The notes beneath the pieces are model-generated. The model saw only the letters and a program-made list of their open reading frames with translations, was not told where the DNA came from and ran no database searches. From Lysobacterales bacterium (lineage in GTDB: Bacteria > Pseudomonadota > Gammaproteobacteria > Xanthomonadales > SZUA-36): a stretch of DNA of 29,760 bases. Position 1 is the first letter of the stretch; the number at the start of each line of letters is the position of its first letter. The stretch spans positions 1 to 29,760 of the forward strand of contig SHZL01000005.1 of NCBI GenBank assembly GCA_009692275.1, written 5' to 3'. Shown here in pieces: positions 1 through 6,906 of this stretch. The translations under genes and the position numbers were made by a program.

Positions 1-65
1 TAGCACGACCTGCGTATCAAGGTGTCGATAGGGATCTCCACCCGGCACCGCTGCCGGCAGAAGCA

Positions 66-71
66 TATAAT
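66..71 (+). promoter_or_regulatory. Candidate -10 box upstream of the ferritin-like gene
   Basis: A perfect TATAAT lies about 30 bases before the ATG at 101. No convincing -35 hexamer is seen 15-19 bases upstream, so this is a weak prediction. A Shine-Dalgarno-like AGGA at 89-92, eight bases before the ATG, supports the translation start. Confidence 0.3.
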
Positions 72-100
72 CTCTCATAGTCTCCTTCAGGACTGCCGGT

Positions 101-880
101 ATGAATCCTGCGCTGGCCCGTAACCCGCCGTTCCCGCACCCATCCGGACGTATGATGGGAGGGGCCATACTGCCGGGTGATCCTCCGGAATTTCAACGAT
201 TTATTTCCGGCTCTGCGCCGATTGCGCTGGATGACATCGAATGGGATGCCATACCCCGGCATCCGCTTTCGGCAGATGTGCTGCGCATCGTGACGTATAT
301 GCAGGGTGTCGAGAGCCACACGGTGGTTTTTCCACGCACCATATTTTCACAACAGGCTGTTAACGACGAAATCATCGGTACGTTCCTGATTTGTTGGCTG
401 TACGAGGAGGGCATGCACGGCCGTGCTCTGGCGCGTTTTCTGGACTGCGCTGGCCATCCCGTGCCCGCACGGACCCGGCAGCGGACCACTTTGATGGACC
501 ATGTTGACCGTACCTTGACCACGGTGATGGCGGCGGCCTGGAAAGATTTCCTGGCCTTGCATATGGCTTGGGGAGCGGTCCACGAGTGCACCACTATCCG
601 CGCCTACCGGCGGCTGATGGCGCTGAACGACCACCCGGTGCTAAACGAGCTGTTACGCCGCATCGTGTACGACGAAGCACGGCATTTTTCGTTCTACATG
701 TGGCAAGCGGAGCAGCGCCTGGCGCGGCCCCGGGTGCAACGTATCGTGCGGGCCATCATGGACCGCCTCTACGTTCGAAAAAAGGGGCCGGAAAAAAGGA
801 AATACAAAAAAGGGGCCGGATACTACAAAAAACAAAAAAGGGGCCGGATACAATTTACTACCCTGGTTTCAGAAAAATGA
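101..880 (+). CDS. Ferritin-like di-iron protein (acyl-ACP desaturase-like), C-terminus replaced by repeat-encoded tail
   Basis: Likely a four-helix ferritin-like di-iron protein of the type that includes acyl-ACP desaturases. The visible basis is the pair of carboxylate/histidine motifs: YEEGMH around residues 105-110 and DEARH around residue 192. Such proteins activate oxygen at a di-iron centre; the substrate here cannot be told. From about residue 226 the frame runs through three copies of an AAAAAAGGGGCCGGA repeat, giving a lysine/arginine-rich tail that is not part of any such fold. The native C-terminus therefore seems to have been lost when the downstream RAYT element arrived. Start chosen at 101 because AGGA lies eight bases before it. 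The family assignment rests on two motifs and is moderate. Confidence 0.6.
   Translation: MNPALARNPPFPHPSGRMMGGAILPGDPPEFQRFISGSAPIALDDIEWDAIPRHPLSADVLRIVTYMQGVESHTVVFPRTIFSQQAVNDEIIGTFLICWLYEEGMHGRALARFLDCAGHPVPARTRQRTTLMDHVDRTLTTVMAAAWKDFLALHMAWGAVHECTTIRAYRRLMALNDHPVLNELLRRIVYDEARHFSFYMWQAEQRLARPRVQRIVRAIMDRLYVRKKGPEKRKYKKGAGYYKKQKRGRIQFTTLVSEK
778..851 (+). repeat. Three direct REP-type repeat units left of RAYT 1
   Basis: AAAAAAGGGGCCGGA occurs at 778-792, 806-820 and 834-848, spaced exactly 28 bases apart. The second and third copies extend to GGATAC. The same unit appears inverted at 1635-1650, on the other side of the transposase gene, which is the usual arrangement of REP sequences around their RAYT. 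The repeats lie inside the 3' end of the ferritin-like reading frame. Confidence 0.8.
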
Positions 881-937
881 CATAGCACTCGACAATGACT
901 TGGGCGAAGGTTGAAACCTTCCACACGGAATAAGGTT

Positions 938-1627
938 ATGCCCCGCCCCGTACGTCTGAATATCAGCGGCATTCCGCAGCACATAACGCAGCGCGGGAAC
1001 AACCGCCAAGCCTGCTTCTTCACGCCATGTGACTATCAGCTCTACCTGGGGCTGCTGCACGACGCGTGCCAGCTGCACTGCTGCCAGTTGCATGCTTTTG
1101 TTCTGATGACCAACCACGTGCATTTGCTGTTGACACCCGATGCCCCGGGTGCGGTATCCCTAGTCATCAGGGATGTCGGGCGGGATTACGTTCGCACGAT
1201 CAATAAAGCTTATCGCCGCACCGGAACCCTATGGGAGGGCCGATTCAGGTCATCGTTAGTGGACGAAGAGGCCTATTGTCTGGCCTGCTACCGCTACATC
1301 GAAATGAACCCGGTGCGCGCGGGGATGGTGCGCTACCCCTCGGAGTATCGCTGGTCAAGCCATGCCTTCAATGCGTTGGGCGAAGCCAATGCCATCCTGA
1401 CACCCCATTCGACGTGGCGTGGTCTGGGCGGCATGGACAAGGATCGCCAAGCCGCATACCGGGAATTGTTCAAACAGCCATTGGATGAGTTACAAATCCA
1501 CGCGCTGCGCTACGGGTTGCGCAAAGGCCTGCCTACCGGCCATGAGGGGTTCAAACGTCAAATCGAACAGGCACTTTCGGTATCGCTGAGCGATGGAAAG
1601 ATCGGCAGGCCGCGAAAACTAGCCTGA
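938..1627 (+). CDS. REP-associated tyrosine transposase (RAYT 1), IS200/IS605-like Y1 family
   Basis: A 229-residue HUH/Y1 transposase of the RAYT group, which nicks and joins single-stranded DNA at REP hairpins. Visible features are the N-terminal RGNNRQ motif at 19-24, the metal-binding MTNHVHLLL motif with His60 and His62, LWEGRF at 99-104, and CYRYIEMNPVRAGMV at 117-131 carrying the candidate catalytic tyrosine (Tyr118 or Tyr120). The C-terminal part ends with a GRPRK patch. A TTG at 911 would extend the frame, but ATG 938 starts with the typical MPR and gives the same length as RAYT 2. It is flanked by GGGGCCGG repeats in opposite orientations. The gene looks intact. Confidence 0.88.
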   Translation: MPRPVRLNISGIPQHITQRGNNRQACFFTPCDYQLYLGLLHDACQLHCCQLHAFVLMTNHVHLLLTPDAPGAVSLVIRDVGRDYVRTINKAYRRTGTLWEGRFRSSLVDEEAYCLACYRYIEMNPVRAGMVRYPSEYRWSSHAFNALGEANAILTPHSTWRGLGGMDKDRQAAYRELFKQPLDELQIHALRYGLRKGLPTGHEGFKRQIEQALSVSLSDGKIGRPRKLA

Positions 1628-1634
1628 CGAAACT

Positions 1635-1662
1635 GTATCCGGCCCCTTTTCCCGCCCCTTTT
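1635..1662 (-). repeat. Inverted REP-type unit right of RAYT 1, with a partial second copy
   Basis: GTATCCGGCCCCTTTT at 1635-1650 is the reverse complement of the left-hand units, starting eight bases after the transposase stop codon. A shortened copy, GCCCCTTTT, follows at 1654-1662. It marks the right edge of the element. The next recognisable sequence, from about 1671, is the interior of a metallo-beta-lactamase-fold gene. Confidence 0.78.
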
Positions 1663-1691
1663 CCCCTTCCAAGGTTGCGGAAGGCATCTAC

Positions 1692-2486
1692 ATGCTGGAG
1701 GGTGAGGGCGGCAACATCGCGGCCTCGGTCGGTTTCGACGGTGTCGTCATCGTCGACGATCAGTACGCGCCGCTGGCGGAAAAGATTCGCGCGGCACTGC
1801 AGGGCATAACGGACAAGCCGCTCCGGTTCGTGATCAACACGCACTATCACTTCGATCACGCCGGCGGCAATGAGAGGTTCGGTGGCGAAGCGACGATCGT
1901 GGCCCACGACAACGTGCGCAGGCGCCTGATGACCGGGGGCTGGGGCGGCAACGGCGGGGCAGTGAAATTCGAGTCGGCACCGGGAGTGCCCACGGCGTTG
2001 CCGGTCGTCACCTTCGGCGCGACGCTCACCCTGTACCTGAACGGCGAGGACATTCGTGCGATGCACTACCCTGCCGCTCACACCGACGGTGACAGTGTCG
2101 TGTTCTTTACCAGATCCAATGTCGTGCACATGGGAGATAACTTCGTCACCTACGGTTTTCCCTTCGTCGATCGCCTTGCGGGCGGCAGCGTGAAGGGCAT
2201 GATCGCCGCCTGCGACGGCGTCATCGCGCAGTTGCCGAACAACGTGACGATCATTCCCGGCCACGGGCCGGTGTCGTCGCTGGCCGACCTGCAGCGCTAC
2301 GTAGACATGCTCAAGGCTGTGTATGCTGCCGTCGAAAAAGAGGTGAAGGCCGGTAAGTCGCTGCAGCAACTGAAGGATGCGAAGGTCCTCGAGCCGTGGA
2401 AACAGTACAACGGCACGTTCATTTCGTCGGATGCGTTCATCGAAACGCTGCACGACGAGTTCGTGGGCAGCGCGCCGGCGGCCTGA
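1692..2486 (+). CDS. Metallo-beta-lactamase-fold hydrolase, N-terminally truncated
   Basis: MBL-fold metallohydrolase. Counting from ATG 1692, the zinc motif HYHFDH is at 51-56; a later His lies in AAHTDGD, an Asp in HMGDN and the final His in PGHGPV, so the di-zinc site is complete. The substrate is unknown; the architecture resembles exported MBL hydrolases of about 300 residues. Similarity continues upstream of ATG 1692 in the same frame (KVAEGIY from 1671) with no start codon before the REP repeat. The signal peptide and first strand are therefore missing, probably removed when the RAYT element inserted. ATG 1692 lies inside the domain and has no ribosome binding site, so the gene is probably not functional as it stands. 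Confidence 0.75.
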   Translation: MLEGEGGNIAASVGFDGVVIVDDQYAPLAEKIRAALQGITDKPLRFVINTHYHFDHAGGNERFGGEATIVAHDNVRRRLMTGGWGGNGGAVKFESAPGVPTALPVVTFGATLTLYLNGEDIRAMHYPAAHTDGDSVVFFTRSNVVHMGDNFVTYGFPFVDRLAGGSVKGMIAACDGVIAQLPNNVTIIPGHGPVSSLADLQRYVDMLKAVYAAVEKEVKAGKSLQQLKDAKVLEPWKQYNGTFISSDAFIETLHDEFVGSAPAA

Positions 2487-2525
2487 GACACGAGTCGACC
2501 GGGCTGCTACCGGCCGGTGAGGCGC

Positions 2526-2541
2526 GCGGGAAACAACCCGC
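2526..2541 (+). terminator. Candidate hairpin between convergent genes
   Basis: GCGGG and CCCGC flank an AAACAA loop in the 83-base gap between the stop of the MBL gene and the stop of the sulfatase. The palindrome ACCGGCCGGT lies just upstream at 2509-2518. There is no U-tract, so intrinsic termination is uncertain. Confidence 0.25.
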
Positions 2542-2569
2542 AGCAAATAACCTAAACTGTCCCCGCGCT

Positions 2570-3985
2570 CTACGGCCCCGGCGAGCCGGGATCGGCCTGG
2601 AGCGATGCTTTGTGGTCGTCCACCACCTGCGCCAGCGGCGCTTCCACCCAGGTGTTGAGTGTGGCGGTGCGCAGCGGGTCCTCTTCCTTCGGATCGATGA
2701 CGAGGTTGTAGATCGAAGGGAAGTTGTGCGTCACGATCGACTGTGTGTCCGGGCCAATTTCCTGGTACAGGATCTTCCAGTTGCGCCACTTCGCACCGTA
2801 CAGCGCGTTGTTGACGTAAATGACCATGGACTCGCGTGGTGAACGCTCCGTCTTGCCCGTGAGCAGGGCGGACTGGTCCACGCCGTCCAGGGTGCGGTCC
2901 TTGGGTACCGCAGTGTGCACCATGCTCGCCAGCGTGGTGAACACATCAACCTCGTGGACGATCTCGTTTGACACGCGCCCCTCGGGCACCCTGCCGGGCC
3001 AGCGCATGATGAACGGAACGCGCAGCGACCCTTCGTAGGGTGTGTACATGCTGCCGCGCCAGTGGCCACTGAAGCCGCGCGAGCCGTCGACGAAATCATT
3101 GCCGTTGTCGGAGGTGAAGATGACGATCGTGTCGTTTTTCAGACCAAGCTCATCAAGGGTGTTCAGCAACTCCCCGACATAGACATCGGATTGCGCAAGT
3201 ACATCGGCGAAGGCGCCGTTACCGGTCTTGCCGGCGAAGTCCGGGTGTGGTTCCGTGGGGTCATGCGTCTGGGTGAATGGCACGTAGGCGAAGAATGGCT
3301 TGCCGCTGCTGGCGCTGCGGCGCATGAAGTCCATGGCACGGTCGGTGATCTCGCGATCGATGACCCTGCGCTTGGCGCGATCATACACTTCCAGATCCTT
3401 CGGCTTCTGTCCACGCGTGGAAGACATCACGTGCGCGGGCACGGCGAGAGGATGTGAGCCCGACTGGAACAGGTCGCTGTCCGGCCAGTAGGCGACATCG
3501 GAGGAATTGGGGATTCCGTACCACTCGTCGAACCCCTGATCGGTGGGGAAGCGACCTTCGGTATCGCCCAGATGCCATTTGCCGAAGATGCCGGTGGCAT
3601 AACCCGAACCGGAGAGCGCCTCTGCCATCGTAACTTCCCAGCGCGTCAGCCCGTACCAGATGTCACGCAGCGTGCCGTCCTGCTGCAGCCGTGTGCGCAC
3701 TGCGTAGCGGCCGGTCATCAGTGCCGCGCGCGAGGGCGTGCACTCGGCCTCGACGTTGTAGTTGGTAAGCCGGTAGCCATCCCGCGCGATGGCATCGATG
3801 TTTGGCGTGGCGGCGCCACGCAGCACGCCACCACCGTAGACCCCGGGCTCGCCGTAACCGAAGTTGTCCATCAGGATCAGGAGGATGTTGGGTTTACCTG
3901 CCGGCTTTTGTGCCGCAATTGCCGCGACGGGCAAGCCAAGCAGGTGCAGCGACAGCAGGAGTGCCAGTGCGTTGCGTATGTTCAC
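2570..3985 (-). CDS. Exported sulfatase (type I, formylglycine-dependent)
   Basis: A 471-residue arylsulfatase-type enzyme that hydrolyses sulfate esters, likely in the periplasm. The signal peptide runs to about residue 25 (AAIAAQ). Cys82 in CTPSRAALMTGR is the residue expected to be converted to formylglycine. GKWHLG, the HD of TQTHDP, FTSDNGND and the RVPFIMRWPG segment are the other family landmarks. The usual N-terminal Asp-Asp metal pair reads Asp-Asn (LMDNFGYGE near residues 39-46). A longer frame begins at 4099, but GTG 3985 sits five bases after TGGAG and directly starts the signal peptide, so it is preferred. The gene converges on the MBL gene. No formylglycine-generating enzyme is encoded in the window. 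Confidence 0.9.
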   Translation of the reverse strand: MNIRNALALLLSLHLLGLPVAAIAAQKPAGKPNILLILMDNFGYGEPGVYGGGVLRGAATPNIDAIARDGYRLTNYNVEAECTPSRAALMTGRYAVRTRLQQDGTLRDIWYGLTRWEVTMAEALSGSGYATGIFGKWHLGDTEGRFPTDQGFDEWYGIPNSSDVAYWPDSDLFQSGSHPLAVPAHVMSSTRGQKPKDLEVYDRAKRRVIDREITDRAMDFMRRSASSGKPFFAYVPFTQTHDPTEPHPDFAGKTGNGAFADVLAQSDVYVGELLNTLDELGLKNDTIVIFTSDNGNDFVDGSRGFSGHWRGSMYTPYEGSLRVPFIMRWPGRVPEGRVSNEIVHEVDVFTTLASMVHTAVPKDRTLDGVDQSALLTGKTERSPRESMVIYVNNALYGAKWRNWKILYQEIGPDTQSIVTHNFPSIYNLVIDPKEEDPLRTATLNTWVEAPLAQVVDDHKASLQADPGSPGP

Positions 3986-4328
3986 GAATTCTCCAGGCGC
4001 CGTAGTCTGCAGTTCAGGGTACGAATCGAGTCTACTCCCACAACATCTGCACTGCCATACCATCACAAGCCGCCGGCGGCGAGGCGGCTTTCCGCGCATG
4101 CGTCAGGGCTGGTGAGATCTACGCGCTGCCGGACGGCGGAGGAAACCCGTTGGCGTTCACCGGCATGGCTTTGCGAATACATCGCTTCTACACTACCGAC
4201 ATACGGCGCTTGTGAGGACGTTTGGTCATGACCAATGAGGCGAATCGGGCATCGCGCTGTGCACGAACCGCTGGCCGTTCGTTCCCTGCCAGCGCCGCGC
4301 GGCGAACGCTCGCCGCTTGCGAACCCCG
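3986..4328. other. Intergenic region between sulfatase and DUF917 gene
   Basis: No supported gene lies in these 343 bases. The divergent promoters of the sulfatase and the DUF917 gene must lie here, but no clear -35/-10 pair was found. A GC-rich hairpin is present at 4068-4089 (AGCCGCC and GGCGGCT around an eight-base loop) without a U-tract. Confidence 0.5.
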
Positions 4329-5552
4329 ATGAAGCTCGCCGATTCAAGGCGCCGCTTTATTCAGGCCGCTGCGCTCGCAGGTTTCGCGATGGCAAGTGTC
4401 CCAACCATGGGTTCCCCACCTTCCGTACAACCGCCCGCGAGTAACCCGCGCGCGCGCAGGCTTGATCGAGAGGCTCTGGAGGACATCCTCGTTGGCTGCT
4501 CGTATCTTGGCTGCGGCGGTGGCGGCAGACTGTCTGAGGGCATGGCTCAAATTGCAGACGAGCTGACAGCGGGCCTGCGTTTCGAATTGCTCCCGGTCGC
4601 AGACCTTGGGGATGACGAGTGGGTCGCATCTCCCTATGGACTGGGTAGCCTCGCGCCGCCCAGCGAGGCGGACCGGTTGCGTTTTGCCGATCTTCCTGGC
4701 GTAAAGGATGGGGCGGTGGAAGCCTCCTTCCGCAAGCTGAGTGATTTTCTGAAACGCCCCTTCGTTGCGGCGGTTGCAGGAGAGCTGGGACCGTGGAGTA
4801 CCGCCGCAGCGCTGTCGGCGGCTGCGCGCATCGGCATCCCGGTACTCGATGCCGATCGTGTCGGTCGCGCGACGCCGGAAGCGACGCAGGACTCGGTTCT
4901 CGTCGCAGGACTTTCGAACCTCCCCGCTGCGGTCGTGACCGGTTTCGGTGACTCGCTGATCCTCGAAACGGTCGCTCGGGGATCCCGGGTCGAAGATCTG
5001 CTGCGGGCAATTTCGATCGCCAGTCTCGGCGATCTCGGCGTCACCGATGCCGCGCTCTCAGGGCGTGACATCCGCCAATCCGGGGCGCTCATCGTGGGCA
5101 CCATTTCCCATGCCCAATCCCTCGGCAACGCTGTGCGCCGCGCCAATGCGGCGAACTCTGACCCCATCCGCGCAGTGCTTGCGGCGGGCGCCGGCTTGCG
5201 TCTCTTCGAAGGTTATGTGGTCGATTGCCCATGGCACGATGACGCGGGGTTCCTGGTGGGAGAGGTCGCCATTACAGGCCGCGGTGATTTTGCTGCGAGC
5301 CGGTACCGCGTCCGATTCAAGAACGAGAACATCGTTGCCTGGAAAGATGATGCCATCAGTGTCTTGCCGCCGGATCTGATTTCACTCGTTGATTCACGCA
5401 ACGGTGCGGCAATCGCGAACCCTGATTTCGAGGTTGATCAACCTGTGACGGTCCTCGGGTTCCCCGCACCGCCCATCTGGCGGACCGCTGCCGGACTGCG
5501 CGTGTTCGGTCCGGCACACTTCGGTTTGGATGTCCCCTATACTCCGCTGTGA
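4329..5552 (+). CDS. DUF917 family protein with twin-arginine-like leader
   Basis: A 407-residue DUF917 protein. The family is related to and sometimes fused with hydantoinase/oxoprolinase-type enzymes; its reaction is not established. Family features seen are the glycine-rich LGCGGGG near residue 60, the conserved core around AAARIGIPVLDADRVGRA, and a beta-rich C-terminal part containing EGYVVD and ENIVAW. The N-terminus SRRRFIQAAALAGFA is a twin-arginine-type signal, unexpected for a family usually taken as cytoplasmic. ATG 4329 is preferred over the TTG at 4317. It stands alone, converging on the M48 protease gene 35 bases downstream. Confidence 0.8.
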   Translation: MKLADSRRRFIQAAALAGFAMASVPTMGSPPSVQPPASNPRARRLDREALEDILVGCSYLGCGGGGRLSEGMAQIADELTAGLRFELLPVADLGDDEWVASPYGLGSLAPPSEADRLRFADLPGVKDGAVEASFRKLSDFLKRPFVAAVAGELGPWSTAAALSAAARIGIPVLDADRVGRATPEATQDSVLVAGLSNLPAAVVTGFGDSLILETVARGSRVEDLLRAISIASLGDLGVTDAALSGRDIRQSGALIVGTISHAQSLGNAVRRANAANSDPIRAVLAAGAGLRLFEGYVVDCPWHDDAGFLVGEVAITGRGDFAASRYRVRFKNENIVAWKDDAISVLPPDLISLVDSRNGAAIANPDFEVDQPVTVLGFPAPPIWRTAAGLRVFGPAHFGLDVPYTPL

Positions 5553-5587
5553 CCACTAGAGCGTCCGCCGCCTTGGAGCGCGATGGG

Positions 5588-6388
5588 CTAGGGTGGCGGA
5601 TCGTCCGGCAAGCGCTCAAGGCGCGAGGCTATGGGCGGATGCGTGGAAAGCACTTCCTGCTGCGGGTTGGTCATGCTGCTGATCTGAACCAGCACGGCAC
5701 GCAGGCCCCCGGGTGCAAATCCGGTCACATCCGCCAGGTCACGCCCTCCGGCATCGGCCTCGAACTCGGTATCGGGATCATAGCCCGTGACCAGGACCTC
5801 GTCCGCCACCGCATCTACCACCTGCGCGAACTGGGCAAAAGCCCCGCTGTTATCTGCCAGCAGGCCGGAAAAGCCGCCCAGCATTTCGTTGTGGGCAATG
5901 CTGTTGACCGCATGGCGCCGATCAATGTGGATGATCTCGTGCGCCAGCACACCGGCCAGTTCGTCATCGTTGGGCAGCAGTTCGTACAAGCCGCGCGTAA
6001 TAAAGACGCGGCCACCGGGTGCGGAAAATGCGTTGATTGCCGGTGAATTCAACAGGCCGAAGCGCCAGTCGAGGGCCTGGCGGGTGGCGTACTGGGCCAG
6101 TATGCGACCGATCAGGTTGACCCGGCGCGTAGCCACCTCATCGCGCCATACGCCCCCGTAACGCGCCACGATGGCAACCGAGACGGCGTCACCGATGGCG
6201 ATTTCTTCCGCGAGTGTAAGGCCCGAGGCGCCTTTGGCTATCTTCGCTGTGTCATCGGCGGTTTTCTTGGCCTTGCTGATTGCACTGCCAATATCGCCGA
6301 TGCCGGGGAAGAGGGCCTGCGCGGTTTGGCCAACCATGCACGCGGCCATGCAGCCCAGCAGCAGGACCACCAGTGCACCGGGCTTCAC
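5588..6388 (-). CDS. M48 family exported metalloprotease
   Basis: A 266-residue zinc metalloprotease of the M48 (HtpX/BepA/LoiP-like) family. The zinc motif HEIIH is at 150-154 and the third ligand lies in TEFEAD at about 208. The N-terminus MKPGALVVLLLGCMAAC looks like a signal peptide and may be a lipobox, so the protein probably acts in the periplasm or at the outer membrane, where such enzymes degrade or mature envelope proteins. GTG 6388 overlaps the stop codon of the SH3-like gene by four bases (GTGA), so the two are translationally coupled as the last genes of the cyclase operon. There is no TPR domain, which makes it a short member. Confidence 0.88.
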   Translation of the reverse strand: MKPGALVVLLLGCMAACMVGQTAQALFPGIGDIGSAISKAKKTADDTAKIAKGASGLTLAEEIAIGDAVSVAIVARYGGVWRDEVATRRVNLIGRILAQYATRQALDWRFGLLNSPAINAFSAPGGRVFITRGLYELLPNDDELAGVLAHEIIHIDRRHAVNSIAHNEMLGGFSGLLADNSGAFAQFAQVVDAVADEVLVTGYDPDTEFEADAGGRDLADVTGFAPGGLRAVLVQISSMTNPQQEVLSTHPPIASRLERLPDDPPP

Positions 6389-6906
6389 TGCTGGTACTCC
6401 CCTTTGCTGTTTTCGGCCATGTAGGCTGTGAGGTCCTGTTGCGTGACCAGGGCGGACTCTGCATCCAGCCAGGTGACATCCGCCTGGGCATTGCCTGCAC
6501 CCTGGTTTTGCGCGTACTGCTCCGCTGCCGGTGTCAGCGGGCGGGCCGCAGCAATCGTGTTCGTTTCCGAGGCCTCCACCGTGGCAAATCCGGCTGTAGG
6601 TGGTAGCTTTGGTTTCTCGGTCGCAACATTGCCGCTGAAAACCCAGCCACCGACTTCATCACCCTTGGCATCATCGCCCTTGACCCGCAGCCACTTCCCC
6701 TGGGTTTCCTTGACCGAGAGTTTTTCGGCAAAACCCACCGTTGCCTGGGTAGCGGCGAGCGGAGAAGGTTCGGCCAGCAGCGCCGTCTCAACGTTCTTGG
6801 ACCAGACTTTGTCACCTTTGCTGAATTCAGCGGCACCCGCGAACGGTGCCAGTGCCCACGCCAGTGCCGTGATGCTACTGATAAGTATCAATCGGTGCGG
6901 TGTCAT
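6385..6906 (-). CDS. Exported SH3-like domain protein
   Basis: A 173-residue exported protein: signal peptide to about residue 26 (FAGAAE), then a bacterial SH3-like segment of about 70 residues beginning KGDKVWSKNVETALLAEPS and including GKWLRVKGDDAKGDEVGGWVFSGNV. A low-complexity tail contains LDAESALVTQQDLTAYMAEN. SH3-like domains of this kind usually bind peptides or cell wall; the partner here is unknown. ATG 6906 overlaps the cyclase stop codon (ATGA), and its own stop overlaps the start of the M48 gene. The middle position in this overlapping trio suggests that it works with the protease in the envelope. Confidence 0.75.
   Translation of the reverse strand: MTPHRLILISSITALAWALAPFAGAAEFSKGDKVWSKNVETALLAEPSPLAATQATVGFAEKLSVKETQGKWLRVKGDDAKGDEVGGWVFSGNVATEKPKLPPTAGFATVEASETNTIAAARPLTPAAEQYAQNQGAGNAQADVTWLDAESALVTQQDLTAYMAENSKGEYQQ

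Noticed and set aside
1..100. End of an upstream gene at the window edge
   Set aside because: No frame in the first 100 bases shows recognisable protein similarity; only a candidate -10 box is visible.
1551..2789. A 412-codon open frame on the minus strand
   Set aside because: It lies antisense to the MBL gene, whose zinc motifs are clear, and also crosses a transposase end and the sulfatase 3' end. Its composition is arginine- and histidine-rich without domains.
3572..4231. A 219-codon plus-strand frame over the sulfatase 5' end
   Set aside because: It is antisense to the sulfatase signal peptide and CTPSR motif, and shows no recognisable domain.
4063..4347. A 94-codon minus-strand frame in the gap before the DUF917 gene
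   Set aside because: It has no ribosome binding site, no signal or domain, low-complexity arginine/serine composition, and it overlaps the DUF917 start.
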